In this document: positions 1-7,453 of the stretch, in pieces
Layout of the letters: each line of letters starts with the position of its first letter
Numbering within the stretch: position 1 is the stretch's first letter
Origin: CAZTQN01 sp964615765
GTDB lineage: Bacteria > Planctomycetota > Phycisphaerae > Phycisphaerales > UBA1924
Direction of reading: 5' to 3'
DNA length: 30,633 nucleotides
Assembly: GCA_964615765.1 (NCBI GenBank)
Contig: CAZTQN010000041.1
Location: 1 to 30,633, forward strand
Program-made: the position numbers and the translations under genes
The notes under the pieces: generated by a model
What the model was told of the DNA's origin: nothing
Databases searched by the model: none
The model's input: the letters and a program-made list of their open reading frames with translations, nothing else

Positions 1-49
1 ACAGCACCCAAAGCGCCGCCAGTGCAATCAACGCGATGAAGAACTCCAC
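1..49 (-). CDS. possible start of a membrane protein, cut by the window edge
   Basis: Reading leftwards from a GTG at 49-47, the frame stays open to the window edge and encodes a short, strongly hydrophobic stretch (MEFFIALIALAALWVL). This would suit the first membrane segment or signal anchor of a protein lying downstream of the NUDIX gene on the same strand, 13 bases after its stop. No clear ribosome binding site precedes it and only 16 codons are visible, so this is a weak call; the rest of the frame lies outside the window. Confidence 0.2.
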   Translation of the reverse strand, partial: MEFFIALIALAALWVL

Positions 50-62
50 GCCAGCCTTCGCC

Positions 63-695
63 TCACTCCATCACCGACACCCACTCCACCCCGCCGCGGC
101 CGCCCGCCGCCAGCCGATCGCCCAGCAGGAACGCCTTCGCCGCCAAGGGGCGCACGTCCAGATCGACGATCGCCGCCAACTCGATCCACGGCAGTTCCAG
201 GTTGTCTTCACGCGAGCGGACCACCTTGGGCGTCGGTCCCCCCGCCAGTTCCACGTGGAACGTGAGGTTGATCTCGTGGTGAGCGCGCTTGCCGGTCTCG
301 AAGCGGCCCTCGTCGACCATCAGCAGGTCGCCAACGGTCACCCGCAGGCCGGACTCTTCCATGAACTCACGGGCCAGCGCCGCCGCGGCCGATTCTCCGA
401 ACTCGACATGCCCGCCCGGCAGATACAGGTACCCGTGCTTGACGTTCCGGCACAGCAGCACCCGCGAGCCGTGCAGCAGCACGCCGCGCGCGATGATCTC
501 GATCGGTCGCGCGTCGGCGGCGGGGCCGTGGCCGCCCGCCGCGTGCGCGTGCTTGGCCTTCGCGAGCGGCGTGGTCTTGGCACGCTTGGCGCCTGCGCTG
601 GGCGTCTTCCCTTTGCCGGCCGCCCGCGACGGCGTGCCAGTTCGTGCCGGCCGACCACTGGTTTTGCTCGCTCGCGCACTGGAACGCTTTGACAC
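63..695 (-). CDS. NUDIX hydrolase
   Basis: A 210-residue NUDIX hydrolase, which would cleave a nucleoside diphosphate linked to another moiety; the substrate cannot be told from sequence. The Nudix box is intact at residues 95-117: G95, E101, R109-E110, E113-E114, G116 and a hydrophobic residue, matching Gx5Ex7REUxEExGU. Residues 1-60 are a Lys/Arg/Ala-rich, probably disordered basic tail (SKRSS..., GKGK, KRAK) that is not part of the NUDIX fold and could bind nucleic acid or simply be a lineage-specific extension. The start is a GTG at 695 preceded by GGGAG with about 7 nt spacing. The gene is divergent from parB, with 75 nt between them. Its C-terminal third has an HHEINLTFHVEL strand typical of the family. 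Confidence 0.88.
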   Translation of the reverse strand: MSKRSSARASKTSGRPARTGTPSRAAGKGKTPSAGAKRAKTTPLAKAKHAHAAGGHGPAADARPIEIIARGVLLHGSRVLLCRNVKHGYLYLPGGHVEFGESAAAALAREFMEESGLRVTVGDLLMVDEGRFETGKRAHHEINLTFHVELAGGPTPKVVRSREDNLELPWIELAAIVDLDVRPLAAKAFLLGDRLAAGGRGGVEWVSVME

Positions 696-718
696 GGCTG
701 AACTCCCATATCAATATG

Positions 719-747
719 TTGGGGGATACGCAGGGACCCGCTACAAT
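719..747 (+). promoter_or_regulatory. candidate sigma70-type promoter of parB
   Basis: A TTGGGG hexamer at 719-724 lies 17 bp upstream of TACAAT at 742-747. Transcription would start near 754, a few bases before the GGAGG at 760-764 that serves the parB ATG at 771. The -10 is a 5/6 match; the -35 is only a 3/6 match. The site sits in the AT-richest part of the parB/NUDIX divergent spacer. Confidence 0.4.
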
Positions 748-770
748 ATCCTGACGCACGGAGGCACGAA

Positions 771-1922
771 ATGGCAAACAAAAACCAGACAAAAGATGCG
801 GCTCCGGCGAACAGTGGGGGGGCGGGTGCTGGCGGGGCCGGTGCCGAGACGCCGCGGCGGCTCGGGCGTGGGCTGTCCGCGCTCATGGGTCCGTCGGCGA
901 AGCGGCCGCCGGTGAATGTGCCGATCCCCGGGCCGAGCGATCGAGGCGCGGCCGCGGGCGGACCTAAGAACGCGCCCGCAAGCGGTGCTACGCAAAGTTC
1001 ACAAACCGCGGCGGCGCCCGCAGGTTCGCCGGCGCCAACGCCCGCAATGCCCGCGACGAACGTTGACGACCCGGCCGGTCGGGTCCGCGAGATCGCGGTG
1101 GGGTCGATTCAAGCGGGCCCGTTCCAGCCGCGGCGGGTGTTTGATGACGCGCAGCTCGCCGAGCTCGCCGCGTCGATGAAGGCCGTCGGCGTGGTGCAGC
1201 CCGTGGTCGTCCGGGCGGTGGGGGGGGCAGGTACCAATACGGGTGACGGGGCGCGGCGGTACGAACTGATCGCCGGCGAGCGGCGGTGGCGGGCGGCCCA
1301 GATTGCGGGGATGGACCGCATCCCCGCGATCATCACCGATGTCAGCGACGAACGGGCGGCGGAGTGGTCGCTGGTTGAGAACCTGCAGCGGGCCGACCTG
1401 ATGCCGCTGGAGCGGGCCGAGGGGATCCGCGCCCTGATCGCGCGGTTCGGGCTCTCACATCAGCAGGTCGCCGAGCGGCTGGGGATGGACCGGTCGAGCG
1501 TCGCCAATCTCATCCGTCTCACCGAACTGGAGGAGCCGATCCGGGCCATGCTGGACGCGGGCACGCTCTCGGGCGGGCACGGCAAGGCGCTGCTGTCGGC
1601 CCCGGCGGGGGCGGCCCGCTTGCAACTGGCGACGATGGCGTCATCGCAGGGTTGGTCGGTGCGAAAGCTCGAAGCCGCCTGCCAGAACGCCTCCGCCGAG
1701 CAGACCAACCGGGAACAGCAGGTCCGCGTCGAGGCCAGCGACCGGGCCGTGGCCCGCACGGCGGCGCTGCGCGACCTGGAAAAGCAGCTCAGCGAACACC
1801 TGGGCACGTCGGTGACGATCCGCACGTCCGGCAGCGGGAAGCGCGGCAGCCTGGTCCTCAAGTTCTACGACCTCGATCACTTCGACGGGCTCATGAGCAG
1901 AATCGGATTCTCAGCGAAATGA
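771..1922 (+). CDS. parB: ParB/Spo0J chromosome-partition protein
   Basis: A 383-residue ParB that binds centromere-like parS DNA and, by family knowledge, acts as a CTP-dependent sliding clamp in chromosome segregation. Residues 28-40 (PRRLGRGLSALMG) are the hallmark N-terminal segment that contacts ParA. Residues 41-100 are a Pro/Ala/Gly-rich linker, longer than usual. The ParB N-terminal domain spans about 103-205, with the nucleotide-binding GERRWRAAQ motif at 169-177 and LVENLQRADL at 201-210. A helix-turn-helix follows at about 226-250, and a C-terminal dimerisation region at about 335-383. The ATG at 771 has GGAGG at 760-764. ParA is normally encoded just upstream, but here the upstream neighbour is a divergent NUDIX gene and the downstream gene is unrelated, so parB stands alone. 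I saw no parS-like palindrome in the window. Confidence 0.95.
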   Translation: MANKNQTKDAAPANSGGAGAGGAGAETPRRLGRGLSALMGPSAKRPPVNVPIPGPSDRGAAAGGPKNAPASGATQSSQTAAAPAGSPAPTPAMPATNVDDPAGRVREIAVGSIQAGPFQPRRVFDDAQLAELAASMKAVGVVQPVVVRAVGGAGTNTGDGARRYELIAGERRWRAAQIAGMDRIPAIITDVSDERAAEWSLVENLQRADLMPLERAEGIRALIARFGLSHQQVAERLGMDRSSVANLIRLTELEEPIRAMLDAGTLSGGHGKALLSAPAGAARLQLATMASSQGWSVRKLEAACQNASAEQTNREQQVRVEASDRAVARTAALRDLEKQLSEHLGTSVTIRTSGSGKRGSLVLKFYDLDHFDGLMSRIGFSAK

Positions 1923-2157
1923 TGCATTTGTTCGGCGTATGTTCTTGCGGGTAAGTTGGCAATATGAGCCTGCGCGTGCGGTGAAACCACAAAAAGTCCG
2001 CCGAATTGCACGCCGAGCGCCAACGCAGTTTCAAACCGGGCTAATGTACAGACCGATACGCATGTTCATGCTGATGCGTGGCGCGGGCGCCGGGTGCCCG
2101 CGTGTACTTCAGTCCTGATTCAGGGGGGCGGGGCCAAGAAAGGCAAGGCACTGTTCG

Positions 2158-2565
2158 ATGGCACGACGCTCTTCTGGCTTGGGGGGAATCTCGGTGGTCG
2201 ACCTGCAGCGCGAGCTGCGCAAGCGTCAACGCCGCGCCGGGCCCCTGATGGCCAAGCGCGAGAAGCTGCTGCAGAAGCTGGCGGCGATCGACGCGGAACT
2301 CGGTGCCCTGGGCGGCTCGGCCCGCGGCGGCGGTGCGGTCAGCGGCGGGGTTCGCAAGCGCCCCCGCAACGAGATGAACCTCGTTGACGCGCTCGCGAAG
2401 GTGCTCGACGGCAAGACGATGAGCGTCACCGATGTCGCCGAAGCCGTGCAGAAGGCCGGCTACCAGACGACCTCGCCGTCGTTCCGCACCATCGTCAACC
2501 AGACGCTGATCAACAATAAGGACCGCTTCAAGCGCGTCGACCGCGGGCAGTACACGGCGAAGTAA
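2158..2565 (+). CDS. small coiled-coil plus winged-helix (HARE-HTH-like) DNA-binding protein
   Basis: A 135-residue protein in two parts. Residues about 13-50 are Arg/Lys/Leu/Glu-rich with heptad-like spacing (DLQRELRKRQ..., KREKLLQKLAAIDAEL) and probably form a coiled coil. A Gly-rich linker at 52-66 and a basic patch (RKRPR, 66-70) lead into residues 73-135, which look like a winged helix: MNLVDALAKVL, then SVTDVAEAVQKAGYQT, a recognition-type helix and a basic FKRVDRGQYTAK end. This resembles the HARE-HTH/ASXL-type winged helix seen in DNA-modifying and chromatin proteins, but the match is from memory of the motif, not a search. The start ATG at 2158 has only a weak purine stretch upstream. 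It stands alone 235 nt after parB. A nucleoid-associated or transcription role is an inference. Confidence 0.75.
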   Translation: MARRSSGLGGISVVDLQRELRKRQRRAGPLMAKREKLLQKLAAIDAELGALGGSARGGGAVSGGVRKRPRNEMNLVDALAKVLDGKTMSVTDVAEAVQKAGYQTTSPSFRTIVNQTLINNKDRFKRVDRGQYTAK

Positions 2566-2888
2566 GTCGCCGCGCCGGTGAAGTGCGAGTTCTCCGCTCT
2601 TCAGCGGGAGATTCCCCGCGCTTCGGCCGCCCTCTCGTGGGATTGCATTTCATGCTTCGGGATTTCGCCGCGCTGGGCAGCAATGCCCCCGCGGCGTTGC
2701 GCCCATCAAATGCCGGCACACTCGCCCGTTCCCCCTTTGCGGGCGAGTGTGGTCCTGCGCTGCTGTACGTAGTGCGATGATCCTCCCGTGCGGCCAGCGG
2801 CCCTGGGGGCCGGGGCGGGGGGGTGACGGGGCGGGCAGGTCAGGGGCGAAGGCTGAGGGAATCGGGCCTGGCCCCGTGAGCGCGCATG
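2566..2888. other. gene-free spacer with two hairpins
   Basis: No convincing gene: the short open frames here lack ribosome binding sites and recognisable protein. A hairpin with one bulged base (TCTCCGCT...AGCGGGAGA, about 2589-2610) lies 24 nt after the wHTH stop and may end that transcript. A perfect 12-bp inverted repeat with an 11-nt loop is listed separately at 2717-2751. Confidence 0.5.
2717..2751. repeat. 12-bp perfect inverted repeat
   Basis: CACACTCGCCCG at 2717-2728 and its exact complement CGGGCGAGTGTG at 2740-2751 flank an 11-nt loop. There is no T tract on either side, so it is not a standard intrinsic terminator. It may be an RNA hairpin, a Rho-dependent end or a dyad for a DNA-binding protein. 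Confidence 0.5.
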
Positions 2889-2929
2889 AAAAACGCCCAC
2901 CTGGGCCGCGAGGGCGGCGGGGCGGGCGT
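2889..2929 (-). terminator. intrinsic terminator of the small lipoprotein gene
   Basis: Read on the minus strand, ACGCCCGCC (2929-2921) pairs with GGTGGGCGT (2901-2893; one G-U pair) and is followed by a run of five T (2893-2889). It lies about 30 nt after the lipoprotein stop codon. Confidence 0.7.
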
Positions 2930-2957
2930 GCTGTCAGTCAACCTGTGTGAACGTCGA

Positions 2958-3230
2958 TTACGGACGCGGCATGACTTCGCGCGTCAGGCGGCTGGGGCGG
3001 TCGGTCATCCAGACGCGGCCCATGTCCTGCCAGAACATGCGCCAGTTCTCGTTCCGCGACACCGTCCACGCGTTGTCCGAGTCTTCCGGACGCTCGTGCA
3101 GCGTCAGCAGCGTCGGCGTCGGGTCCGCCTTGATCGCTTCATACTTCTCGTTGGACGTGCACGCCCCGAGCAGCAACGCCGCCGGGATCACGACCGCGAG
3201 CGCACAACGATGAGAACGGCGGGTCTTCAT
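2958..3230 (-). CDS. small lipoprotein of unknown function
   Basis: A 90-residue predicted lipoprotein. A basic start (MKTRRSHR) and a hydrophobic stretch lead to the lipobox LLGAC, with Cys24 as the lipidation site. The mature part is about 66 residues, charged and Trp-rich (ENWRMFWQDMGRVWMTDRPSRLTREVMPRP), with no Cys. I do not recognise a family; such short Trp-rich lipoproteins resemble conserved hypothetical proteins of planctomycetes, but that is an impression. The ATG at 3230 follows GGGAG with 9 nt spacing. It is a single-gene transcript with its own promoter (3288-3316) and terminator (2889-2929), divergent from the serine acetyltransferase. Confidence 0.8.
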   Translation of the reverse strand: MKTRRSHRCALAVVIPAALLLGACTSNEKYEAIKADPTPTLLTLHERPEDSDNAWTVSRNENWRMFWQDMGRVWMTDRPSRLTREVMPRP

Positions 3231-3287
3231 GCTCGGAAACTCCCAGGACAGGGCTAGGCGGTGAAGTCGGGCAGGGGGGAGGGCAGG

Positions 3288-3316
3288 GTTGTAGTGCCCG
3301 CGGGGGGATGGGTCAA
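3288..3316 (-). promoter_or_regulatory. sigma70-type promoter of the small lipoprotein gene
   Basis: On the minus strand TTGACC (3316-3311) is followed by a 17-bp spacer and TACAAC (3293-3288). Transcription would start near 3281, giving a leader of about 50 nt before the ATG at 3230. Both hexamers are close to consensus and the spacing is ideal, so this is the clearest promoter in the window. Confidence 0.65.
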
Positions 3317-3474
3317 GCCGGCATCGGTCAGGCCGGCACGCGGCGAGCCGGGTGGTGGCCGGCGCTGGGGCGGCGGGGGCGGTCGGTCGATATCACGCCG
3401 AGCGGGTGCGCTTCGGCGTCCGGCCACGCGGCCGGGGTCGCGCGCCCTCGGTACCCTCCCGCGGGAGCGCGGCC

Positions 3475-4593
3475 ATGACGACGTACGACGGGCGGGGCAT
3501 GTCGGATGCGGTCCAGCGGGCCGGGCGGGCCCTCATCGACGCCATCGCCCGCGAGGATCTCACCCGCCTGCGCCCCGACGGCCCCCGGAGCGAGACCCCG
3601 GGTGAGCCGGCCGGGCCCGGGTGCGCCCGCTTCCGGGCCTCCAGCCTCGCCGCCGTCCGCGACTTGCTGGAGAACGTGCGTCGCCTGATGTTTCCCGGCT
3701 TTTTCGACGCCGACCCGCCGTGGGACGGTGAGCTGGACGCCCACGTCAGCCGCGTGACCGAGCGGATCGCCGCGGCCCTGCACGACGAAGTGCGGAGCGT
3801 GCTCCGCTACCGGCGTCGCCCGGAGCACGCCGGCGACGACGCCAGCGCCCGACGGCTGGCGGCGATGGACGAGCAGGCGTACGTCCGGCACGTGGTCAGC
3901 AGTTTTCTCGACGCGCTGCCGCGTGTTCGCGCGATGCTCGCGGAGGACGTGCAAGCCGCGTACGACGGCGACCCGGCCGCCGAGCACACCGACGAGATCA
4001 TCCTCTGCTATCCCGGGCTCGACGCGATCTTCACGCACCGTGTCGCGCACGAGCTGTACCGCCTCGGCGTGCCCGTCCTGCCGCGGGTCATGAGTGAGCA
4101 GGCCCACTCCCGCACCGGCATCGACATCCACCCCGGCGCGCGGATCGGGCAGCAGTTCTTCATCGACCACGGCTCGGCGACGGTGATCGGCGAGACGTCG
4201 GTGATCGGTCGGCAGGTGAAGATCTACCAGGGCGTCACGCTCGGGGCCCGCTCGTTCCCGAAGGATGATCGCGGGCGGGCCATCCGCGGGCTCAAGCGCC
4301 ATCCGACCATCGGCGACCGCGTGACGATCTACGCCGGGGCGGTTATTTTGGGCGGCGACACCGTCATCGGCGATGACAGCGTCATCGCGGGGGGCGTGTT
4401 TGTGATTTCGAGCGTCCCGCCGGGGCACGTGGTCCAGCAGACGCGCCCCGAACTTGTGCTGAAGCCCACGGGCGTGAACGGCGCGGCCTCTGGCAACGCC
4501 GGCGGACACGGCCCGCGCGCGGACCAGAGCAAGCGGTTTATCGCCATGCCGCCGGGCGAGGCGTCGTGGCTGGATGCTGGGGCGGGGATCTGA
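3475..4593 (+). CDS. cysE: serine O-acetyltransferase (CysE/EpsC type)
   Basis: Transfers acetyl from acetyl-CoA to L-serine, the first step of cysteine synthesis. With the ATG at 3475 (GGGAG at 3463-3467) it is 372 residues. The frame is open upstream to 3352, but that extension is Arg/Gly-rich and has no good start signal. Residues 55-200 are the helical N-terminal domain; residues about 215-320 form the left-handed beta helix of hexapeptide repeats (HPGARIGQQFFIDHG, ATVIGETSVIG, GDTVIGDDSVIAGG). The catalytic pair Asp231-His232 (IDHG) and the second active-site His276 (LKRHPTIGD) are present. The long N-terminal domain is like the EpsC/plant-like group rather than the shorter E. coli form. 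The C-terminal 50 residues after KPTG are Gly/Ala-rich and probably disordered. No cysteine synthase gene is adjacent. Confidence 0.93.
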   Translation: MTTYDGRGMSDAVQRAGRALIDAIAREDLTRLRPDGPRSETPGEPAGPGCARFRASSLAAVRDLLENVRRLMFPGFFDADPPWDGELDAHVSRVTERIAAALHDEVRSVLRYRRRPEHAGDDASARRLAAMDEQAYVRHVVSSFLDALPRVRAMLAEDVQAAYDGDPAAEHTDEIILCYPGLDAIFTHRVAHELYRLGVPVLPRVMSEQAHSRTGIDIHPGARIGQQFFIDHGSATVIGETSVIGRQVKIYQGVTLGARSFPKDDRGRAIRGLKRHPTIGDRVTIYAGAVILGGDTVIGDDSVIAGGVFVISSVPPGHVVQQTRPELVLKPTGVNGAASGNAGGHGPRADQSKRFIAMPPGEASWLDAGAGI

Positions 4594-4653
4594 CGCGGCC
4601 GGGCTTGGGCCCCGTGCGCGAAACGGCTCGGGCGGGCGGGCATCCAACACGGC

Positions 4654-5586
4654 ATGCACACAAAGACGCATGACGGGCTGAGCGTGATCGCACCTCGCAC
4701 CCCCGCGGCCCGAGCCGCGGCGTGGGTGATGTCGGCGGTGGGCGTGCTCGCGTGCGCCGGACTGGCCGGCGGGCAGCCGGAGCCGCGTGAGGCCGCGGGG
4801 CCTGCGCCGGAGCGGGCCGCCGCGCCCGCAGCCGCGGCGCCGATCGTCGTCCTCGAACTGTTCACCAGCGAAGGGTGCAGCTCCTGCCCGCCCGCGGATC
4901 GACTGGTATCGAAACTGGTGCGGGAGCGCGCGGGAAATGGCGCAGCGAAGGCCAACGCCGCCGCCGCTCCCAAGTTCATCGTGCTGTCGCATCACGTCGA
5001 CTACTGGGACCGCCTGGGCTGGCCGGACCGCTTTGGCTCGGCGGACGCGACGCGCCGGCAGCGGGCGTACGCGGCAGAACTGGCGACCAGCCGCGGCGAC
5101 GAGCACGGCGGGGTGTACACGCCGCAGATCGTCGTCAACGGCGCCACGGGCTTTGTCGGCAGCCACGCCGATCGGGCCCGGGCCGCGATCCGAGCCGCGG
5201 AAGCCCGCCCGGCGAGCGTCGGCGTGCAGCTGACGCTGACGCCGGGCACGAAGGAAGGAACGCTGACCGCCGCCGCGGTGCTGGAAGGCGGCGCCGCGGT
5301 GCCCGCCGAGACGCGCGTGGTGTTTGCCGTGACGGAGGACGGCTTGACGACCGCCGTCAAACGCGGCGAGAACGCGGGCGAACGCATGGAGCACGACCGC
5401 GTCGTGCGCGTGATGACCCGCGGCGAAATCAAGGACCGGCGCGCGACGGCGGAGATCACACTGCCCGCCGACGTGCAGCGCGACAAGGCCCGCGTGGTCG
5501 TGCTCGTGCAGCGCGGCGAGGGCGGGGCGGTGCTGGGCGCCGATGAGCAGCCCGTGCCGCCCATCGCGAGCGGGACGACGAAGTAA
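4654..5586 (+). CDS. secreted DUF1223 thioredoxin-fold protein
   Basis: A 310-residue exported protein of the DUF1223 family. Residues 20-40 are a hydrophobic signal segment (WVMSAVGVLACAGLAGG), then a Pro/Ala-rich linker to about 63. The DUF1223 signature starts at 65: VVLELFTSEGCSSCPPADRL, with Cys75 and Cys78 as a CxxC pair in a thioredoxin-like fold. HHVDYWDRLGWPDRF and YTPQIVVNGATGFVGSH are further family signatures. The last 110 residues form a beta-rich tail. The molecular activity of the family is not established as far as I know; a redox role is plausible. The ATG at 4654 has a poor ribosome binding site, and GTG at 4684 is an alternative that still keeps the signal peptide. It follows cysE by 60 nt on the same strand and may share its transcript. 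Confidence 0.85.
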   Translation: MHTKTHDGLSVIAPRTPAARAAAWVMSAVGVLACAGLAGGQPEPREAAGPAPERAAAPAAAAPIVVLELFTSEGCSSCPPADRLVSKLVRERAGNGAAKANAAAAPKFIVLSHHVDYWDRLGWPDRFGSADATRRQRAYAAELATSRGDEHGGVYTPQIVVNGATGFVGSHADRARAAIRAAEARPASVGVQLTLTPGTKEGTLTAAAVLEGGAAVPAETRVVFAVTEDGLTTAVKRGENAGERMEHDRVVRVMTRGEIKDRRATAEITLPADVQRDKARVVVLVQRGEGGAVLGADEQPVPPIASGTTK

Positions 5587-5634
5587 CGCTGCGCGGGCGC
5601 GGCATCAAGGCATCGCATCAACTACGGAGCACGC

Positions 5635-6036
5635 ATGCATCAGCAAGGATCACTGCGCGATCGCCACGAGGCGGTCATCGGGTACCTCAAGGCCGGGAAG
5701 TTCGTCGAGGGCATCGAAGACTTCTACGCGGACAACGCGACCGCGCAGGAGAACTCGGGACCAATCGTGCGCGGGCGCAGCGAGATGGCCGCCAACGAGC
5801 GTCGGTTTCAGAAGAAACTGACCGCGTTTCACGGAATCGAGGTGCACAACCGCGCGTTCGACGATCGCGGCGGAGGCACGGGCACGGTGTTCTATGAGGC
5901 GACCATGCGGTGGGAGCAGTCGGACCGGGCCGGCGTCGTGACGGTCGACCAGGCGGTCGTGGAGCAGTGGAACAACGGCAAGATCACGTCGATCCGCTTC
6001 TACGGGAACTACGAGCCGGGGCCGCTGCCGGAATAA
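5635..6036 (+). CDS. SnoaL-like (NTF2-fold) protein
   Basis: A 133-residue protein with the usual size and pattern of the SnoaL-like/NTF2 fold: an N-terminal helix (RHEAVIGYLKAGKFVEGIEDFYADNATAQ is the typical 'helix then YADDA' segment), a helix with GRSEMAANERRF, then alternating strands ending in VVEQWNNGKITSIRFYGNY. These proteins include small-molecule isomerases, hydrolases and ligand carriers; no catalytic Asp/His set can be assigned with confidence, so the substrate is unknown. It has no signal peptide. The ATG at 5635 has CGGAG at 5625-5629. It lies 48 nt after the DUF1223 gene, likely in the same transcript. Confidence 0.8.
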   Translation: MHQQGSLRDRHEAVIGYLKAGKFVEGIEDFYADNATAQENSGPIVRGRSEMAANERRFQKKLTAFHGIEVHNRAFDDRGGGTGTVFYEATMRWEQSDRAGVVTVDQAVVEQWNNGKITSIRFYGNYEPGPLPE

Positions 6037-6078
6037 GCGGCGCGACGGCTCGATGAGCGGCATGGCCGGTAAACACCG

Positions 6079-6111
6079 CCGCCCGCGACGACGATCGGTC
6101 GGCGCGGGCGG
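6079..6111. terminator. hairpin between convergent genes, candidate terminator
   Basis: CCGCCCGCG at 6079-6087 pairs with CGCGGGCGG at 6103-6111 around a 15-nt loop, in the gap between the convergent SnoaL-like and aldolase genes. On the minus strand it is followed by TGTTTA, a weak U tract; on the plus strand there is none. It could serve the aldolase transcript. Confidence 0.35.
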
Positions 6112-6152
6112 TGGTCATGTTCGCAGCTGCGGCTGCCCCGGTCCGGGTTGGT

Positions 6153-7277
6153 TTACGCGACCGTGACGTTCTTATCCAGGTACACATCCTGCACGGCGTG
6201 CAGCAGCTTGACGCCGTCGTTCATGGGCTTCTGGAAGGCCTTGCGACCGGAGATGAGGCCCATCCCGCCGGCGCGCTTGTTGATGACGGCGGTCAGCACG
6301 GCTTCCTGCAGGTCGCCGGCGCCTTTGCTCTCGCCTCCGGAGTTGATGAGGGGGACGCGGCCCATGTAGTTGTTGAGGATCTGGTAGCGGCACAGGTCGA
6401 TGGGGTGCCCGCCGTGGCCCTGCTCGTCGCTCCCGCACAGCTGCGTGTACACGCGCTTGTCCCACTTGCCGTAGGCCGAGCCGCCGGAGTTGAGGGCGGC
6501 GTACCCGCCGTTGTTGGTCGGGAGTTTCTGCTTGATGATGTCGGCCTTGATGGTCGCGCCGAGGTGGTTGGCCTGCCCGGTGAGGTCGGCGGAGGCGTGG
6601 TAGTCGGTGCTCTTGCCGTCGGCGCCCTTGACCTTGAACGCGTTGTTGCGGGTGTAGCACCACAGCACGGTGACCATGCCGAGAGCGTGGGCCTCTTCGA
6701 ACATGTCGCTCACGTACGCGATCTCGTCGCGCGAGGTGTCATTGCCGAAGTAGATCGTCGCGCCGACGGCGATGGCGCCCATCTCGTAGCACTGCCGCAC
6801 GCTCCCGAAGTACGACTGCTTGAACACGTTCGGGTACGTCAGCATCTCGTTGTGGTTGAACTTGACCAGGAACGGGATCTTGTGCGCGTACTTGCGGCTG
6901 ACAGACGCCAGCACGCCCAGCGTCGACGCCACCGCGTTGCACCCGCCCTCGACGGCGAGCTTCACGATGTTCTCCGGGTCGAAATACGCCGGGTTGGGCG
7001 CGAAGCTCGCGCCCGCCGAGTGCTCGATGCCCTGGTCGACGGGCAGGATGCTCACGAACCCCGTGCCGGCGAGGCGGCCCGTGTTGAGGATCGTCTGGAA
7101 GTTCCGCAGCACGACGGGCGAGCGGTCGGACTGGCTGAACACGCGGTCGACAAAGTCCGGCCCGGGCAGGTGCAGCTGGCTCTTGCTGACGGTCTTGGAC
7201 TCGTAGCCCAGCAGCGCCTTGGCGTCCGCGCCGAGCACCGCGTTGACATCGATCGTGGGGGCGATGGTCGTCGCCAT
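6153..7277 (-). CDS. fbaB: class I fructose-bisphosphate aldolase (FbaB/DhnA type)
   Basis: Reversible aldol cleavage of fructose 1,6-bisphosphate in glycolysis and gluconeogenesis, by a Schiff-base mechanism. The ATG at 7277 has AGGAGAAG 5-12 nt upstream and gives 374 residues; the frame runs further to 7484, but that stretch is Arg/Pro-rich and unrelated to the family. The TIM-barrel core is continuous: FVSILPVDQGIEHSAGASFA (74-93), IPFLVKFNHNEML, GAIAVGATIYFG (168-178), ADIIKQKLP (245-253) and VPLINSGGES (308-316). The lysine in ADIIKQK, Lys249, matches the place of the Schiff-base Lys of DhnA-type aldolases by motif position. The length (longer than archaeal 260-280) fits the long bacterial FbaB group. 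It is divergent from the sensor kinase, with 176 nt between starts. Confidence 0.92.
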   Translation of the reverse strand: MATTIAPTIDVNAVLGADAKALLGYESKTVSKSQLHLPGPDFVDRVFSQSDRSPVVLRNFQTILNTGRLAGTGFVSILPVDQGIEHSAGASFAPNPAYFDPENIVKLAVEGGCNAVASTLGVLASVSRKYAHKIPFLVKFNHNEMLTYPNVFKQSYFGSVRQCYEMGAIAVGATIYFGNDTSRDEIAYVSDMFEEAHALGMVTVLWCYTRNNAFKVKGADGKSTDYHASADLTGQANHLGATIKADIIKQKLPTNNGGYAALNSGGSAYGKWDKRVYTQLCGSDEQGHGGHPIDLCRYQILNNYMGRVPLINSGGESKGAGDLQEAVLTAVINKRAGGMGLISGRKAFQKPMNDGVKLLHAVQDVYLDKNVTVA

Positions 7278-7453
7278 GGTGAACTTCTCCTCTTCACGCG
7301 CTGGTCGTTCCCCGCGTGCGGGCACACCCCGGTCGATGGTACCCTTGGCGAGCGCGAAGTTCGCCTGTTTCCGGCGTTTTCCCGGGCATGTGCTGGCCGC
7401 GTGCGGGGCGAATCGCCCAGCGCCATTGGGGCCGGAATCGCGGGATTTCCACC

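Noticed and set aside
1923..2157. parS sites after parB
   Set aside because: I looked for the TGTTTCACGTGAAACA palindrome or near versions here and elsewhere in the window and found none; GTTTCAAACC at about 2030 is not a match.
3352..3474. Earlier start for serine acetyltransferase
   Set aside because: The added 41 residues are Arg/Gly-rich and lack a ribosome binding site, whereas ATG 3475 has GGGAG.
3328..5394. A 688-codon minus-strand frame opposite cysE and the DUF1223 gene
   Set aside because: It spans two real genes and the spacer between them and has Arg/His/Ala-biased composition with no domain.
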